Below are positions 8,757 to 17,760 of a DNA stretch of 64,000 nucleotides, piece by piece. Under the pieces are notes generated by a model. It was not told the DNA's origin. It searched no databases and saw only the letters and a program-made list of their open reading frames with translations. Position 1 is the first letter of the stretch; each line of letters opens with the position of its first letter. Position numbers and translations under genes: made by a program. The stretch spans positions 310,001 through 374,000 of the forward strand of contig NZ_PVEN01000004.1 in assembly GCF_002973525.1 (NCBI RefSeq). Reading direction: 5' to 3'. The stretch is from Paraburkholderia sp. BL21I4N1 (GTDB lineage Bacteria; Pseudomonadota; Gammaproteobacteria; Burkholderiales; Burkholderiaceae).

Positions 8757-10367
8757 TCAAAAGCGCGTTTCGCGCGCCACCCGCAGGAACGTATCCAGCA
8801 ACGGCGTGCAATCCAGCAATTCCGGACCGCCCGCGCGATGAAACTCCGGATGCCACTGCACCCCCATCACGAAAGGTGCACGACGGTAACGGACTGCCTC
8901 GATGATGCCGTCGGAGGCCGACACCGCTTCGATATTGAGGTCGCGCCCCAGCGTCTTGACCGCCTGATGGTGAATCGAGTTGACGATCGCATCGCGTCGG
9001 CCGGGGAACATGTTGGCCAGCGTCGAGCCGTCTGGAAAGTGAATCCCATGCCGATGCTGATCGTAGTTCTCGTTGACGTGCGCGCCGGCGGTGGGCACGT
9101 CGGTGGCAATGTCCTGATACAGGGTGCCGCCGAACGCCACGTTGATCAGCTGGCAGCCGCGGCATACGCCGAGCACCGGCTTGCCCGACTCGATAAATTC
9201 ATGCAGCAGTTCAAGCTCGTACATGTCGCGCACGCGGTCGCCCGGCCACTCGTGGCTGGTCGCGCTTTCCGCGTACGACTGCGGCGAGACGTCCGCGCCG
9301 CCTTGCAGCAACAGGCCGTCGAGATGCTTGGCATAGTCGCGCAAACGGATATTGCTCGGATGCAGCATGCCCTGATGACCGACCGTGGGAATCATGAACA
9401 CCAGCACGTCGCGCGACATGACCCAGTGCGCAATCGACTCCTCGAGGTACTGCAGCGTCTTGCCGCGCAGCCCCTTCGCACCCGGCTCCGGGTGAAAGAT
9501 CCGTGCCGACACGCCGATGCGCAACGTGCGCTGCGTGATCCGTTGACCGGCGCGATCGAACAACTGGCGGGCGCGCGCCGCAATGATGCGGCCGAACACG
9601 GTCCACGCGGAATCGTTCTGCTTCAGATAGCGTGGCGCCGACGGCGGCAGCGCGTTAGGCGGCGGCGGATTGGACGCGGAAAAGTCCGGCGCGGCGCCAA
9701 ACCCGGGGGGCGGTGCGCCGGCCGGCCGAGCGGTGGAGGCGGCGGCTTCCGGTACGGCGGCGGCGCTATCGGCCTTCGCGGAGGAAGTCACTTCGCCGGC
9801 AAGCGGCTCGCTGCCTGAAAGCGTCGCCGGGTGTTTCGGCGCGGCTTGCGGTTCGGCGGGCGTGGCATGGGCGCGAGCATCGCGCGCCGCCTTGTCATGA
9901 ACAGCCGCCTCCTGCTTCGCCGTAGATGCCGCAGCGGAACTGCGCGCCTCGGCGGCGTCGCGCTGCCGTGCGGTTTGCGGATCGGCCGGCGTCACGGCGG
10001 AAGCGCTGTCGGGGTCGTCGGTGGACGATCTGACGGCCGCTTCTTCCGCCGCGGCCTGCGAGGCCGCGGACGGTTTCACCACGTTCTTGATCGGCGACTG
10101 GATGGAATCTTCGTGCGAGAGGGGTAGCGAGGCCGCCGGATCGGGCGGCGGCTCGGCGGGCTTGAACGACGCGCCGGAGGGTGCGCCAGTCGCCCCGCCA
10201 GAACTCGCGCCAGACGGTGCGCCGGTCGCCGCGCCAGAAACCGCACCCGACCCAGACCCAGACGCAGAAATTGCACCAGAAGGACTTGCACCGGACGGCG
10301 CGGGCGACGCCGAAGGCGACGGAGGACTGCCGGGCTGACCGGCGTTTTCAGGTTTGTTTTCGCTCAT
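8757..10367 (-). CDS. Gamma-glutamyl-gamma-aminobutyrate hydrolase family protein (peptidase C26) with long disordered N-terminus
   Basis: A 536-residue protein. Residues ~282-536 form a class I glutamine amidotransferase-like hydrolase related to PuuD, which hydrolyses gamma-glutamyl-GABA in putrescine breakdown. The nucleophile lies in GVCRGCQ (Cys ~402), and the His-Glu partners in GVQWHPE (His ~506, Glu ~508). The first ~281 residues are low-complexity Ser/Ala/Gly/Pro, including GSGSGAVSG and repeated GAPSGAS units, and PuuD has no equivalent. I chose the ATG at 10367 (MSENKPENAG); an in-frame start 24 bases upstream is also possible. No other polyamine gene lies nearby, so the substrate is uncertain. 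The catalytic domain looks intact. Confidence 0.85.
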   Translation of the reverse strand: MSENKPENAGQPGSPPSPSASPAPSGASPSGAISASGSGSGAVSGAATGAPSGASSGGATGAPSGASFKPAEPPPDPAASLPLSHEDSIQSPIKNVVKPSAASQAAAEEAAVRSSTDDPDSASAVTPADPQTARQRDAAEARSSAAASTAKQEAAVHDKAARDARAHATPAEPQAAPKHPATLSGSEPLAGEVTSSAKADSAAAVPEAAASTARPAGAPPPGFGAAPDFSASNPPPPNALPPSAPRYLKQNDSAWTVFGRIIAARARQLFDRAGQRITQRTLRIGVSARIFHPEPGAKGLRGKTLQYLEESIAHWVMSRDVLVFMIPTVGHQGMLHPSNIRLRDYAKHLDGLLLQGGADVSPQSYAESATSHEWPGDRVRDMYELELLHEFIESGKPVLGVCRGCQLINVAFGGTLYQDIATDVPTAGAHVNENYDQHRHGIHFPDGSTLANMFPGRRDAIVNSIHHQAVKTLGRDLNIEAVSASDGIIEAVRYRRAPFVMGVQWHPEFHRAGGPELLDCTPLLDTFLRVARETRF

Positions 10368-10499
10368 GACAGTCAGACAGGCGCCTTCCACGCGAACGAA
10401 TGAATATGCCCTGATTATCCGCTAGCGAGCCAAGCCCCGCAAACCCGCACACAATTGCTCACATTGTTGAGCCAGACGACACAATCCCGTCGGACCTAA

Positions 10500-12257
10500 T
10501 CAGGGATCCGGCTGTTCATCGAAAGTTTCGCGCAACGCGATCTGCATCGCCGCGTGGATCTTCACGCACCAGCGCCAGACGAGCGCCAGCAAAAGCGCCA
10601 CGCAGATCAGCACGGCGGTGAGCAGCCCGGTCGGCGGCAAGATCCCGCCGGACAGCGCGGCCAGCAGCAAAAACACGCCGACCATCGACACCACCGGCAC
10701 CAGATCGGAAATCGCATACCGGATCGCGCGCGTGAAGCGCCCCGCCGTCGCCGGTTGGACGCTGACTTCGGCGAGCAGCAACGCGAGCGATTTGGTTTTC
10801 CGGTAGACGGCCACCAGAAACGGCAACGACACGATCAGCGCGACGCTCCACAGCACCACCCGCTGCAACGGCTCGGCCGCCAGCCAATGCGCAAGCCAGA
10901 CACTGGTGTACGGCGCGCTATACGACACCGTCAGAAAAATAGCGGCGACCAGCGCGAGGTTCACCGCGATTTGCAGAATGATCCGCCGCGTCATGCTGAA
11001 CAGCGTCGGTTCACCGCTCCCGGTGCTCAGGCTGCGCAACCACTGTCCATAGAGGCCGAAACCGTTCGCAAGGGTACGCGGCAGCGCCGCGCCGAGGCGC
11101 TGCGTCAGCGGATCCGCGGCCTTGATGAGATAGGGCGTGAACAACGTGGTCAACGCCGACACCGCCACCGCGATCGGATACAGAAACGCGCTCGTCACCT
11201 TCAGCGTCAAGCCGAGCGACGCGATGATGAACGAGAACTCGCCGATCTGCGAGACGGTCATGCCGACCCGCATCGCCGTACGACCGTCCTTGCCGGCCAG
11301 AAACGTGCCGAGTCCGCACGACACGATCTTGCCGACAATCACCGCCACCGTGATCACCGCGATCGGCCACGCGTAGTCGACCAGCACGGCCGGGTTCAGC
11401 ATCAAGCCGATCGTCACGAAGAAGATCGCCGAAAACGCGTCGCGCAGCGGCGCAATCAGATGCTCGATGCGATGCAGATGACGCGATTCCGCCATGATCG
11501 CGCCGATCAGAAACGCGCCGAGCGCGATGCTGTAATCGAGCTTGACCACCAGCAGACAGAAGCCGAAGCAGAAGCCCAGCACCGACACCAGCAGCATCTC
11601 GTCGCTCTTCGCGCGCGCCACGTAATTCAGCGCACGCGGCACCACCAGAATGCCGACCACCAGCGACACCGTCATGAACAGCAGCAGCTTGCCGAGCGTC
11701 ACCATCGCGACGCCCGCGCTCAACTGCCCGGTCTGCGCGATGCCCGACAGCAGCACGAGCATCGCAATGGCGAGAATGTCCTCGACGATCAGAATCCCGA
11801 ACACCAGTTGCGCGAAGCTCTCGCGCTTCAACCCCAGCTCGGAGAGCGCCTTGACGATGATGGTGGTCGACGAGATCGCCAGGATCGCGCCGAGAAACAG
11901 CGAGTCCATCGAACTCCAGCCGAACGCGGTGCCGATCTCGTAGCCGATCCACAGCATCAGCACGATTTCGGAGAGCGCCGCGACGATCGCCGTCGCGCCG
12001 ACCTTGAAGAGCTTGCGCAGACTGAATTCGAGGCCGAGCGAAAACATCAGGAACACCACGCCGAGCTCGCCCAGCGTCTGGATGGTCTGCTCGTCGTGAA
12101 TCAGTTGAAACGGCGGCGTGTACGGTCCGATGATCACGCCCGCCGCGATGTAACCGAGCACCACCGGCTGCTTCAGGCGATGGAACAGCACGGTGACGAC
12201 GCCGGCGAGCGCCATCACGACCGCCAGATCCTGAATGAAGCCGATGCCATGGTGCAT
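10500..12257 (-). CDS. Monovalent cation:proton antiporter-2 (CPA2) family transporter
   Basis: A 585-residue inner-membrane protein with 12-13 predicted helices in the first ~390 residues. It has the KefB/KefC/YbaL-type pattern (LKQPVVLGYIAAGVIIGPYTPPF; then FSLGLEFSLRKLFKVG; SSTTIIVKALSELGL; VLDY-type core). After the exchanger domain the C-terminus contains further hydrophobic helices rather than a TrkA-N (RCK) nucleotide-binding domain, so it is not a canonical Kef system. It should exchange K+ or Na+ for protons. The start at 12257 (MHHGIGFIQDL) fits the family N-terminus; the longer frame adds an unlikely leader. Divergent from the DUF2848 module. Confidence 0.87.
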   Translation of the reverse strand: MHHGIGFIQDLAVVMALAGVVTVLFHRLKQPVVLGYIAAGVIIGPYTPPFQLIHDEQTIQTLGELGVVFLMFSLGLEFSLRKLFKVGATAIVAALSEIVLMLWIGYEIGTAFGWSSMDSLFLGAILAISSTTIIVKALSELGLKRESFAQLVFGILIVEDILAIAMLVLLSGIAQTGQLSAGVAMVTLGKLLLFMTVSLVVGILVVPRALNYVARAKSDEMLLVSVLGFCFGFCLLVVKLDYSIALGAFLIGAIMAESRHLHRIEHLIAPLRDAFSAIFFVTIGLMLNPAVLVDYAWPIAVITVAVIVGKIVSCGLGTFLAGKDGRTAMRVGMTVSQIGEFSFIIASLGLTLKVTSAFLYPIAVAVSALTTLFTPYLIKAADPLTQRLGAALPRTLANGFGLYGQWLRSLSTGSGEPTLFSMTRRIILQIAVNLALVAAIFLTVSYSAPYTSVWLAHWLAAEPLQRVVLWSVALIVSLPFLVAVYRKTKSLALLLAEVSVQPATAGRFTRAIRYAISDLVPVVSMVGVFLLLAALSGGILPPTGLLTAVLICVALLLALVWRWCVKIHAAMQIALRETFDEQPDP

Positions 12258-12399
12258 ACACGCGCCCCTTACAAAAAGTAATGTCTCAAAAACGCAGTGT
12301 AACAAAGGATCGCGACGCGCCCGACGGCCCGACCATGCGGACGGAACGGGCTTGCCGCGTCAGGGATCGATCCGATGCCATGCGCAAACCGGAATGTTT

Positions 12400-12430
12400 T
12401 TGACACACTGGACGCCTGTGAAATATCACA
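12400..12430 (+). promoter_or_regulatory. Putative promoter with overlapping operator for the DUF2848-amidase unit
   Basis: A consensus -35 hexamer TTGACA is at 12400-12405. The matching -10 region (TATCAC, 18-bp spacer) lies within the inverted repeat TGTGA-AATA-TCACA at 12417-12430, 37 bp before the first gene. A symmetric site covering the -10 is a typical repressor position; the GntR protein encoded in the unit is the obvious candidate, by inference only. Confidence 0.45.
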
Positions 12431-12466
12431 ATAATATTTGACGCATATTTTTACCGGAGTGGCGTG

Positions 12467-13153
12467 ATGCAGCAGCTGTCTTTCAACGTTGTAGACCGTA
12501 GCGGCGCCGGCCGCGCCGAGATTGTCGAAGTGAACCGTCTGACGATTGCCGGGTGGGCCGGCCGCGATCAGGCCGCGATCGAGCATCACATCGCCGAACT
12601 GGCTGAGCTCGGCGTGAAGCGGCCGTCCACCACGCCGTGTTTCTACCGCCTCGGCGCGGAACTGCTGACGCAAGCCGAACAGATCGACGTGATCGGCGCG
12701 CGGTCCAGCGGCGAGGCCGAATGCGTGCTGGTGAACGGCAAGGCAGGTCTGCTCGTCACCATCGGCTCCGATCACACCGATCGCGAGGTCGAGGCCTACG
12801 GCGTCACGGTGTCCAAACAGGTGTGCCCGAAGCCGCTCGCCCGCGACGCCTGGCGTTTCGACGACGTGTCCAGCCACTGGGACCAACTGGAATTGCGCGC
12901 CTACGCCGTGACGAACGGCGAACGGCGCGTCTATCAGCAAGGCAGCGTCGCGTCGCTGCTGCCGGCCGTCGATCTGCTCACGCGCGCGCCGCTCGCGCCG
13001 GGCGCGGCGATGTACTGCGGCACGCTGGCGGTACAAGGCGGCATCATCGGCATGCTCGACGGCGACGCCCTCGAACTCGAACTGCACGACCCGATCCTGA
13101 ACCGCACGCTGCGCCACGCCTATCGCGTGCACGCGCTACCTATCGTCGAATGA
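12467..13153 (+). CDS. DUF2848 family protein
   Basis: A 228-residue soluble protein of the DUF2848 family, whose fold is related in pattern to fumarylacetoacetate hydrolase-like enzymes; no function has been assigned that I know of. Recognisable stretches are RPSTTPCFYRLGAELLTQ, VTIGSDHTDREVEAYGVTVSKQVCPKPL and the C-terminal GGIIGMLDGDALELELHDP. GGAG at 12456-12459 gives a 7-base spacing to the ATG at 12467. It is the first gene of a four-gene co-directional group, seven bases before an MFS transporter gene, and shares that group's regulator and amidase, so a role in processing the transported compound is likely. Confidence 0.85.
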   Translation: MQQLSFNVVDRSGAGRAEIVEVNRLTIAGWAGRDQAAIEHHIAELAELGVKRPSTTPCFYRLGAELLTQAEQIDVIGARSSGEAECVLVNGKAGLLVTIGSDHTDREVEAYGVTVSKQVCPKPLARDAWRFDDVSSHWDQLELRAYAVTNGERRVYQQGSVASLLPAVDLLTRAPLAPGAAMYCGTLAVQGGIIGMLDGDALELELHDPILNRTLRHAYRVHALPIVE

Positions 13154-13160
13154 GGCACCC

Positions 13161-14513
13161 ATGAGCTCCCCTTCGCACTCCGTCAACGCCGACGCGTCTT
13201 CCGACGCGTGGCTCGAAGCCGCCGCCCTGCGCAAGATCACGTGGCGCATCATGCCGTTCCTGTTTCTGGTCTACGTGCTGTCGTATCTGGACCGCGTCAA
13301 CATCGGCTACGCGAAGCTGCAGTTCACCGGCGACCTGGGCCTCTCGAACGCGGCGTATGGACTCGGCGCGGGGATCTTTTTCTTCGGCTATTTCGTGTTC
13401 GAAGTGCCGAGCAACCTGCTGCTGAAGAAGTTCGGCGCGCGCGCCACGATCGCCCGCATCACGATGCTGTGGGGCTTGCTGTCGTGTCTGATGATGTTCG
13501 TGCACAGCGAAACCATGTTCTACGTGCTGCGCTTTTTCCTGGGCGTTGCCGAAGCGGGACTGGTGCCGGGCGTGGTGCTGTATCTGACGTTCTGGTTTCC
13601 GTCCGACCGGCGCGCGCGGATGGTCGCCGTGTTCATGGCCGCGATTCCGGTGGCGGGCATTATCGGCGCGCCGTTGTCGGGCTTTCTGATGTCGGCGCTG
13701 CACGAGGCGCACGGCCTGCGCGGCTGGCAATGGATGTTCCTGATCGAGGGCATTCCGTCGATCCTCGCCGGCTTCTGGGCGCTCGCCGTATTGCGCAACA
13801 CGCCGGCCGAAGCCGCCTGGCTGACCGACGATGAAAAACGCGTGATCCTGCAGCGCCTCGCGCGCGAAAACAGCGCGGCCGCGGCGGCCGGCGCCGAGCA
13901 TAGTCTCGGGGTGGCGCTGCGCTCAGGCCGCTTCTGGCTGCTGACGCTGATCTACTTCTGCCTCGTCACCGGCAATGCGGGTTTCTCGTTCTGGTTGCCG
14001 CAGATCGTCAAGGATCTGGGCGTGACGAACCTCGTCGCCAATGGCTTCGTCACCGCGATTCCTTATCTGGCGGCAGGCATCGGCATGATTCTGATCGGGC
14101 GCTCGTCGGATATCACCGGCGAACGGCGCTGGCACTACGCGGTGTGCTGCTTTATCGGGGCGGCGGGTTTGCTGGGCAGCGCGTCGGTGACCAACTCCAT
14201 CCCGCTCGCCGTGACCGGGTTGTCGATTGCGTATATCGGGATTCTGGCGGGCTTCGGCATCTTCTGGTCGATGTCGACAACCTTCCTGCAAGGCTCGGCG
14301 GCCGTCGCCGGGATCGCGGTGATCAACTCGATCGCGAATCTGGCGGGCTACGTGAGTCCGTATGTGCTCGGCATCGTCAAGGACGCCACGCATAGCGTGA
14401 CCTTCGGGCTGGTGCTGATCGCGGGAGCGTTGATCGTCGGCGGGCTGGTGACGTTGATGATGCCGCGCGTGAAGGTGCAGCACGCGGCGGCCGTGGCGGC
14501 GGGGAACGCTTGA
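13161..14513 (+). CDS. MFS transporter, anion:cation symporter (ACS) family
   Basis: A 450-residue, 12-helix importer. The N-terminal motif (IMPFLFLVYVLSYLDRVNIGYAKL) and EVPSNLLLKKFGAR are hallmarks of the ACS family, which takes up organic anions such as tartrate, phthalate, glucarate or 4-hydroxyphenylacetate. It follows the DUF2848 gene by seven bases, so co-transcription is nearly certain. The cluster's amidase and GntR regulator suggest the substrate is a carboxylate or amide, but it cannot be identified from sequence alone. Confidence 0.9.
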   Translation: MSSPSHSVNADASSDAWLEAAALRKITWRIMPFLFLVYVLSYLDRVNIGYAKLQFTGDLGLSNAAYGLGAGIFFFGYFVFEVPSNLLLKKFGARATIARITMLWGLLSCLMMFVHSETMFYVLRFFLGVAEAGLVPGVVLYLTFWFPSDRRARMVAVFMAAIPVAGIIGAPLSGFLMSALHEAHGLRGWQWMFLIEGIPSILAGFWALAVLRNTPAEAAWLTDDEKRVILQRLARENSAAAAAGAEHSLGVALRSGRFWLLTLIYFCLVTGNAGFSFWLPQIVKDLGVTNLVANGFVTAIPYLAAGIGMILIGRSSDITGERRWHYAVCCFIGAAGLLGSASVTNSIPLAVTGLSIAYIGILAGFGIFWSMSTTFLQGSAAVAGIAVINSIANLAGYVSPYVLGIVKDATHSVTFGLVLIAGALIVGGLVTLMMPRVKVQHAAAVAAGNA

Positions 14514-14576
14514 TGCGGCGTTGATGCGCAAAACCTTGCTCTACAATGCGGACGACATCGCCCGCCCGTTCCCCAC

Positions 14577-15257
14577 ATGACGCTTTTGCAGACTGCCCGC
14601 CCTTCCCGACCCACCCGCGAGACCGCCGCCGCGAGCCTCGCCGAACAGGCCTATGCGTTCGTCAAACGCGAGATCATCACGATGCGTTTGCGGCCGAGCG
14701 AGGTGCTCAACGAAGCGGAGCTGATGGCGCTGACCGGCATCGGCCGCACGCCGGTGCATCAGGCGCTGCATCGACTGGTACACGAAGGCATGCTGACCAT
14801 CATGCCGCGCAAAGGCATCATGGTCCGGCCGGTGTCGCTCGACGACGTGCTGGCGATCATCGACGTGCGGCTGGTGAACGAAAGCTACTGCGTCGAGCTG
14901 GCCGCGCGCCACGCGCAGCAGCACGATTACGACGCAATGCAGGCGCTGCTGGAGCGCTCGACGGTGTGCGTCGCCGCGCACGATATCGAAGGCATGATGG
15001 ATATCGACCGCGAATTCCATCTGGCGATTTCGGCCGCGTCGCGCAATCCGGTGCTGGCCGATATTCTGCGCGGCCTGCATGAGCGATCGCTGCGCTTCTG
15101 GTTTATTTCGCTGTCCGAGCCGCATCATCTGGAAGATGTCCACGAGGAGCATCTCGAACTATTCCGTCTGCTGCGCGAACGCGACGCCGAAGGCGCGCGC
15201 GAGTCGGTGCAGAAGCATATCGAGGCGTTCCGCGCGACGCTGTTCAGCCGGATCTGA
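14577..15257 (+). CDS. GntR-family transcriptional regulator (FCD/FadR subfamily)
   Basis: A 226-residue regulator. Residues ~20-90 form the winged helix (AEQAYAFVKREIITMRLRPSEVLNEAELMALTGIGRTPVHQAL in two parts, then LTIMPRKGIMVRPV). The C-terminal all-helical FCD domain supplies a metal- and ligand-binding pocket: residues D and H in MDIDREFHLAIS, with later His in EEHLELF and QKHIEAF. FCD regulators typically repress uptake and catabolism genes for organic acids. It lies between the transporter and amidase genes, 63 bp after the former, so it probably controls this unit through the palindrome at 12417-12430. Confidence 0.9.
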   Translation: MTLLQTARPSRPTRETAAASLAEQAYAFVKREIITMRLRPSEVLNEAELMALTGIGRTPVHQALHRLVHEGMLTIMPRKGIMVRPVSLDDVLAIIDVRLVNESYCVELAARHAQQHDYDAMQALLERSTVCVAAHDIEGMMDIDREFHLAISAASRNPVLADILRGLHERSLRFWFISLSEPHHLEDVHEEHLELFRLLRERDAEGARESVQKHIEAFRATLFSRI

Positions 15258-15342
15258 GCGCCTCCAACCGAACGCCTTGACCGGCGCGCTCTCAATCGAA
15301 CTCAACCGGCTTGCCCGGTTCAACCGGATTCATACCGACATC

Positions 15343-16722
15343 ATGGCCACTGCCTTCACGCCCTTTCCGCCGCTTGCCCAGCTCGCCGCCGACCTCGCCG
15401 CCGGCCGCACCACCAGCCGCGCGCTGGTCGACACCGCGCTCGAACGGATTGCCGATCCGGCCGGCCAGGGCGCGGCCGTCTTCATGCACGTCGACGCGGA
15501 CAATGCCCGCGCCGCCGCCGATGCGCACGACCGCCTGCGCGCCGCCGGCACGGTGCTGTCGCCGCTCGCGGGGATTCCGGTGTCGGTCAAGGATCTGTTC
15601 GATATCGAAGGCCAGCCGACCCGCGCCGGCTCCGTCGTACTCGCCGACGCCCCCGCCGCCAAAGCGGACGCGGTGGCGGTCGCGCGTCTGAAGCGGGCCG
15701 GCGCCGTGCTGGTCGGGCGCACCAACATGAGCGAATTCGCGTTCTCCGGACTCGGCCTGAATCCGCACTACGGCAATCCGTTGTCGCCATACCAGCGCGG
15801 CGTGAAGGGCGACGAACGGATTTCGGGCGGTTCGTCGTCGGGCGCGGCGGCGTCGGTCGCGGACGGCATGGCGGCCGTCGCGCTCGGCACCGACACCGGT
15901 GGCTCGATCCGCATCCCGGCGGCGCTGTGCGGACTGACCGGCTTCAAACCGACCGCCGGGCGGATTCCCAAACAGGGCGGCGTGCCGCTGTCGTCGACGC
16001 TCGATTCGTTCGGCCCGATCGGCGTCTCGGTGGCGTGCTGCGCGCTGGTCGACCGGATGCTGGCCGGCCTCGAGCCGCGTATTCCGGCCGCCCGGCCGCT
16101 CGAAGGCGTGCGCCTCGGGGTGCTGACCAACTTTGTCACCGACGGCGTCGAACCGGCCGTCGCCACGGCGATCGACACGGCGCTCAAGCATCTGGAAGCG
16201 GCCGGCGCGATCGTCACCGAGGTGCGTTTCGCGCCGCTCGACCGTTTGCCGGAGATCAACCGCTTCGGCTTTTCGCCGATCGAAGCGTATGCGTGGCATC
16301 GTCCGTTGCTGGAGAAACACCGCGACCAGTACGATCCGCGCGTGCTGGTCCGCATTCTCAAAGGCCAGCCGGCCAGCGCCGTCGACTATCTGGATCTGCT
16401 CGCCGAGCGCCAGGCGCTGCTGGACGAGGCCGCGCGCACGCTGTGGCAGCGCTTCGACGCAGTGGTCGCGCCGACCGTGCCGGTGCTGCCGCCGCGCGTA
16501 GCCGACCTGGTGCACGACGACGACGCGTTCGGCCGCACCAATGCGTTGATCCTGCGCAATCCGAGCGTGTTTAACTTCCTCGATGCGTGCGCGCTGTCGC
16601 TGCCGTGCCATCTGCGTGGCGACGCGCCGGTCGGCTTGATGCTGGCCGGTGCGCCGCACGCCGACGACGCGTTGCTGGCCATCGGCCGGGCCGCGGAGGC
16701 GGTGCTGAACGCGATTCGTTGA
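15343..16722 (+). CDS. Amidase (amidase signature family)
   Basis: A 459-residue amidase-signature hydrolase. The Ser-cisSer-Lys triad is visible: Lys in IPVSVKDLFD, the glycine/serine loop GGSSSGAAASVADG, and the nucleophile region GTDTGGSIRIPAALCGLTGFKPT. The family cleaves amide bonds in compounds such as aliphatic or aromatic amides, ureidocarboxylates or allophanate. The substrate here is unknown. I chose the ATG at 15343, immediately before the conserved N-terminal helix; the frame is open much further upstream but overlaps the regulator gene. It is last in the DUF2848-MFS-GntR-amidase unit. Confidence 0.9.
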   Translation: MATAFTPFPPLAQLAADLAAGRTTSRALVDTALERIADPAGQGAAVFMHVDADNARAAADAHDRLRAAGTVLSPLAGIPVSVKDLFDIEGQPTRAGSVVLADAPAAKADAVAVARLKRAGAVLVGRTNMSEFAFSGLGLNPHYGNPLSPYQRGVKGDERISGGSSSGAAASVADGMAAVALGTDTGGSIRIPAALCGLTGFKPTAGRIPKQGGVPLSSTLDSFGPIGVSVACCALVDRMLAGLEPRIPAARPLEGVRLGVLTNFVTDGVEPAVATAIDTALKHLEAAGAIVTEVRFAPLDRLPEINRFGFSPIEAYAWHRPLLEKHRDQYDPRVLVRILKGQPASAVDYLDLLAERQALLDEAARTLWQRFDAVVAPTVPVLPPRVADLVHDDDAFGRTNALILRNPSVFNFLDACALSLPCHLRGDAPVGLMLAGAPHADDALLAIGRAAEAVLNAIR

Positions 16723-16864
16723 GTGGGCGAAGGCGGCGGAAAAGCGACGGATAGCCGCGCTCCCAAGCCACAAACGTGCCGTAATACCGCGATAAGCGGC
16801 GGGGCGGGGGTTCGCGCTAGAATCGCGGGCACCCGCCCTTTCCGTTTCCAAGACAGCCACATAA

Positions 16865-17377
<513 letters not shown>

Positions 17378-17398
17378 CCCCCCGAAGTATTGAAATAG

Positions 17399-17449
17399 CG
17401 CCGGAGTGCCGGCCGTCGTTCGCGGCGGCTCGGACTCCGGCGTTTTTTT
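17399..17449 (+). terminator. Rho-independent terminator of dsbB
   Basis: The arms CGCCGGAGT and ACTCCGGCG, with an extended GC-rich inner stem, are followed by TTTTTTT. It is located 22 bp after the dsbB stop codon. Confidence 0.85.
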
Positions 17450-17594
17450 GCGCTGATTGCGTTCGCGCCCCTTCCCGCCCGACGCCCCCGCCTTGCCCCG
17501 TCGCATTCGCCACAAATCTCCCGCCCCACCCCGCCCCATCGGCCTTTGCGCCATTTCCACCGTGACGCAACTTCCCGGCGCGGCGCGAATCGTA

Positions 17595-17620
17595 CTTATT
17601 CATGACCGCATCCGAATAAG
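17595..17620. promoter_or_regulatory. Inverted repeat, putative xdh operator
   Basis: CTTATTC-N12-GAATAAG is a perfect 7-bp inverted repeat ~140 bp before xdhA, in an otherwise gene-free 383-bp gap (17378-17760). The arm spacing fits a dimeric repressor. Purine degradation genes are commonly under MarR- or GntR-type control; no regulator is encoded next to it, so the factor is unknown. Confidence 0.4.
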
Positions 17621-17760
17621 CGTCATGCGCCATGGGAAATATTTTTGAGACTGGGTAGTGCTAAATTCGGACCTGGATGGCGATCTACGTGCGCGAGGCC
17701 GGCTTTGGCGCGACCCCATGCGTAACGCGCGCCCGGTCCGCACTGTCTTCTGGATTCGCC

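Noticed and set aside
10554..12281. A 575-codon open frame antisense to the CPA2 antiporter gene
   Set aside because: Product is almost only Arg, His, Gln, Asp and Glu, typical of the complement of a membrane protein gene.
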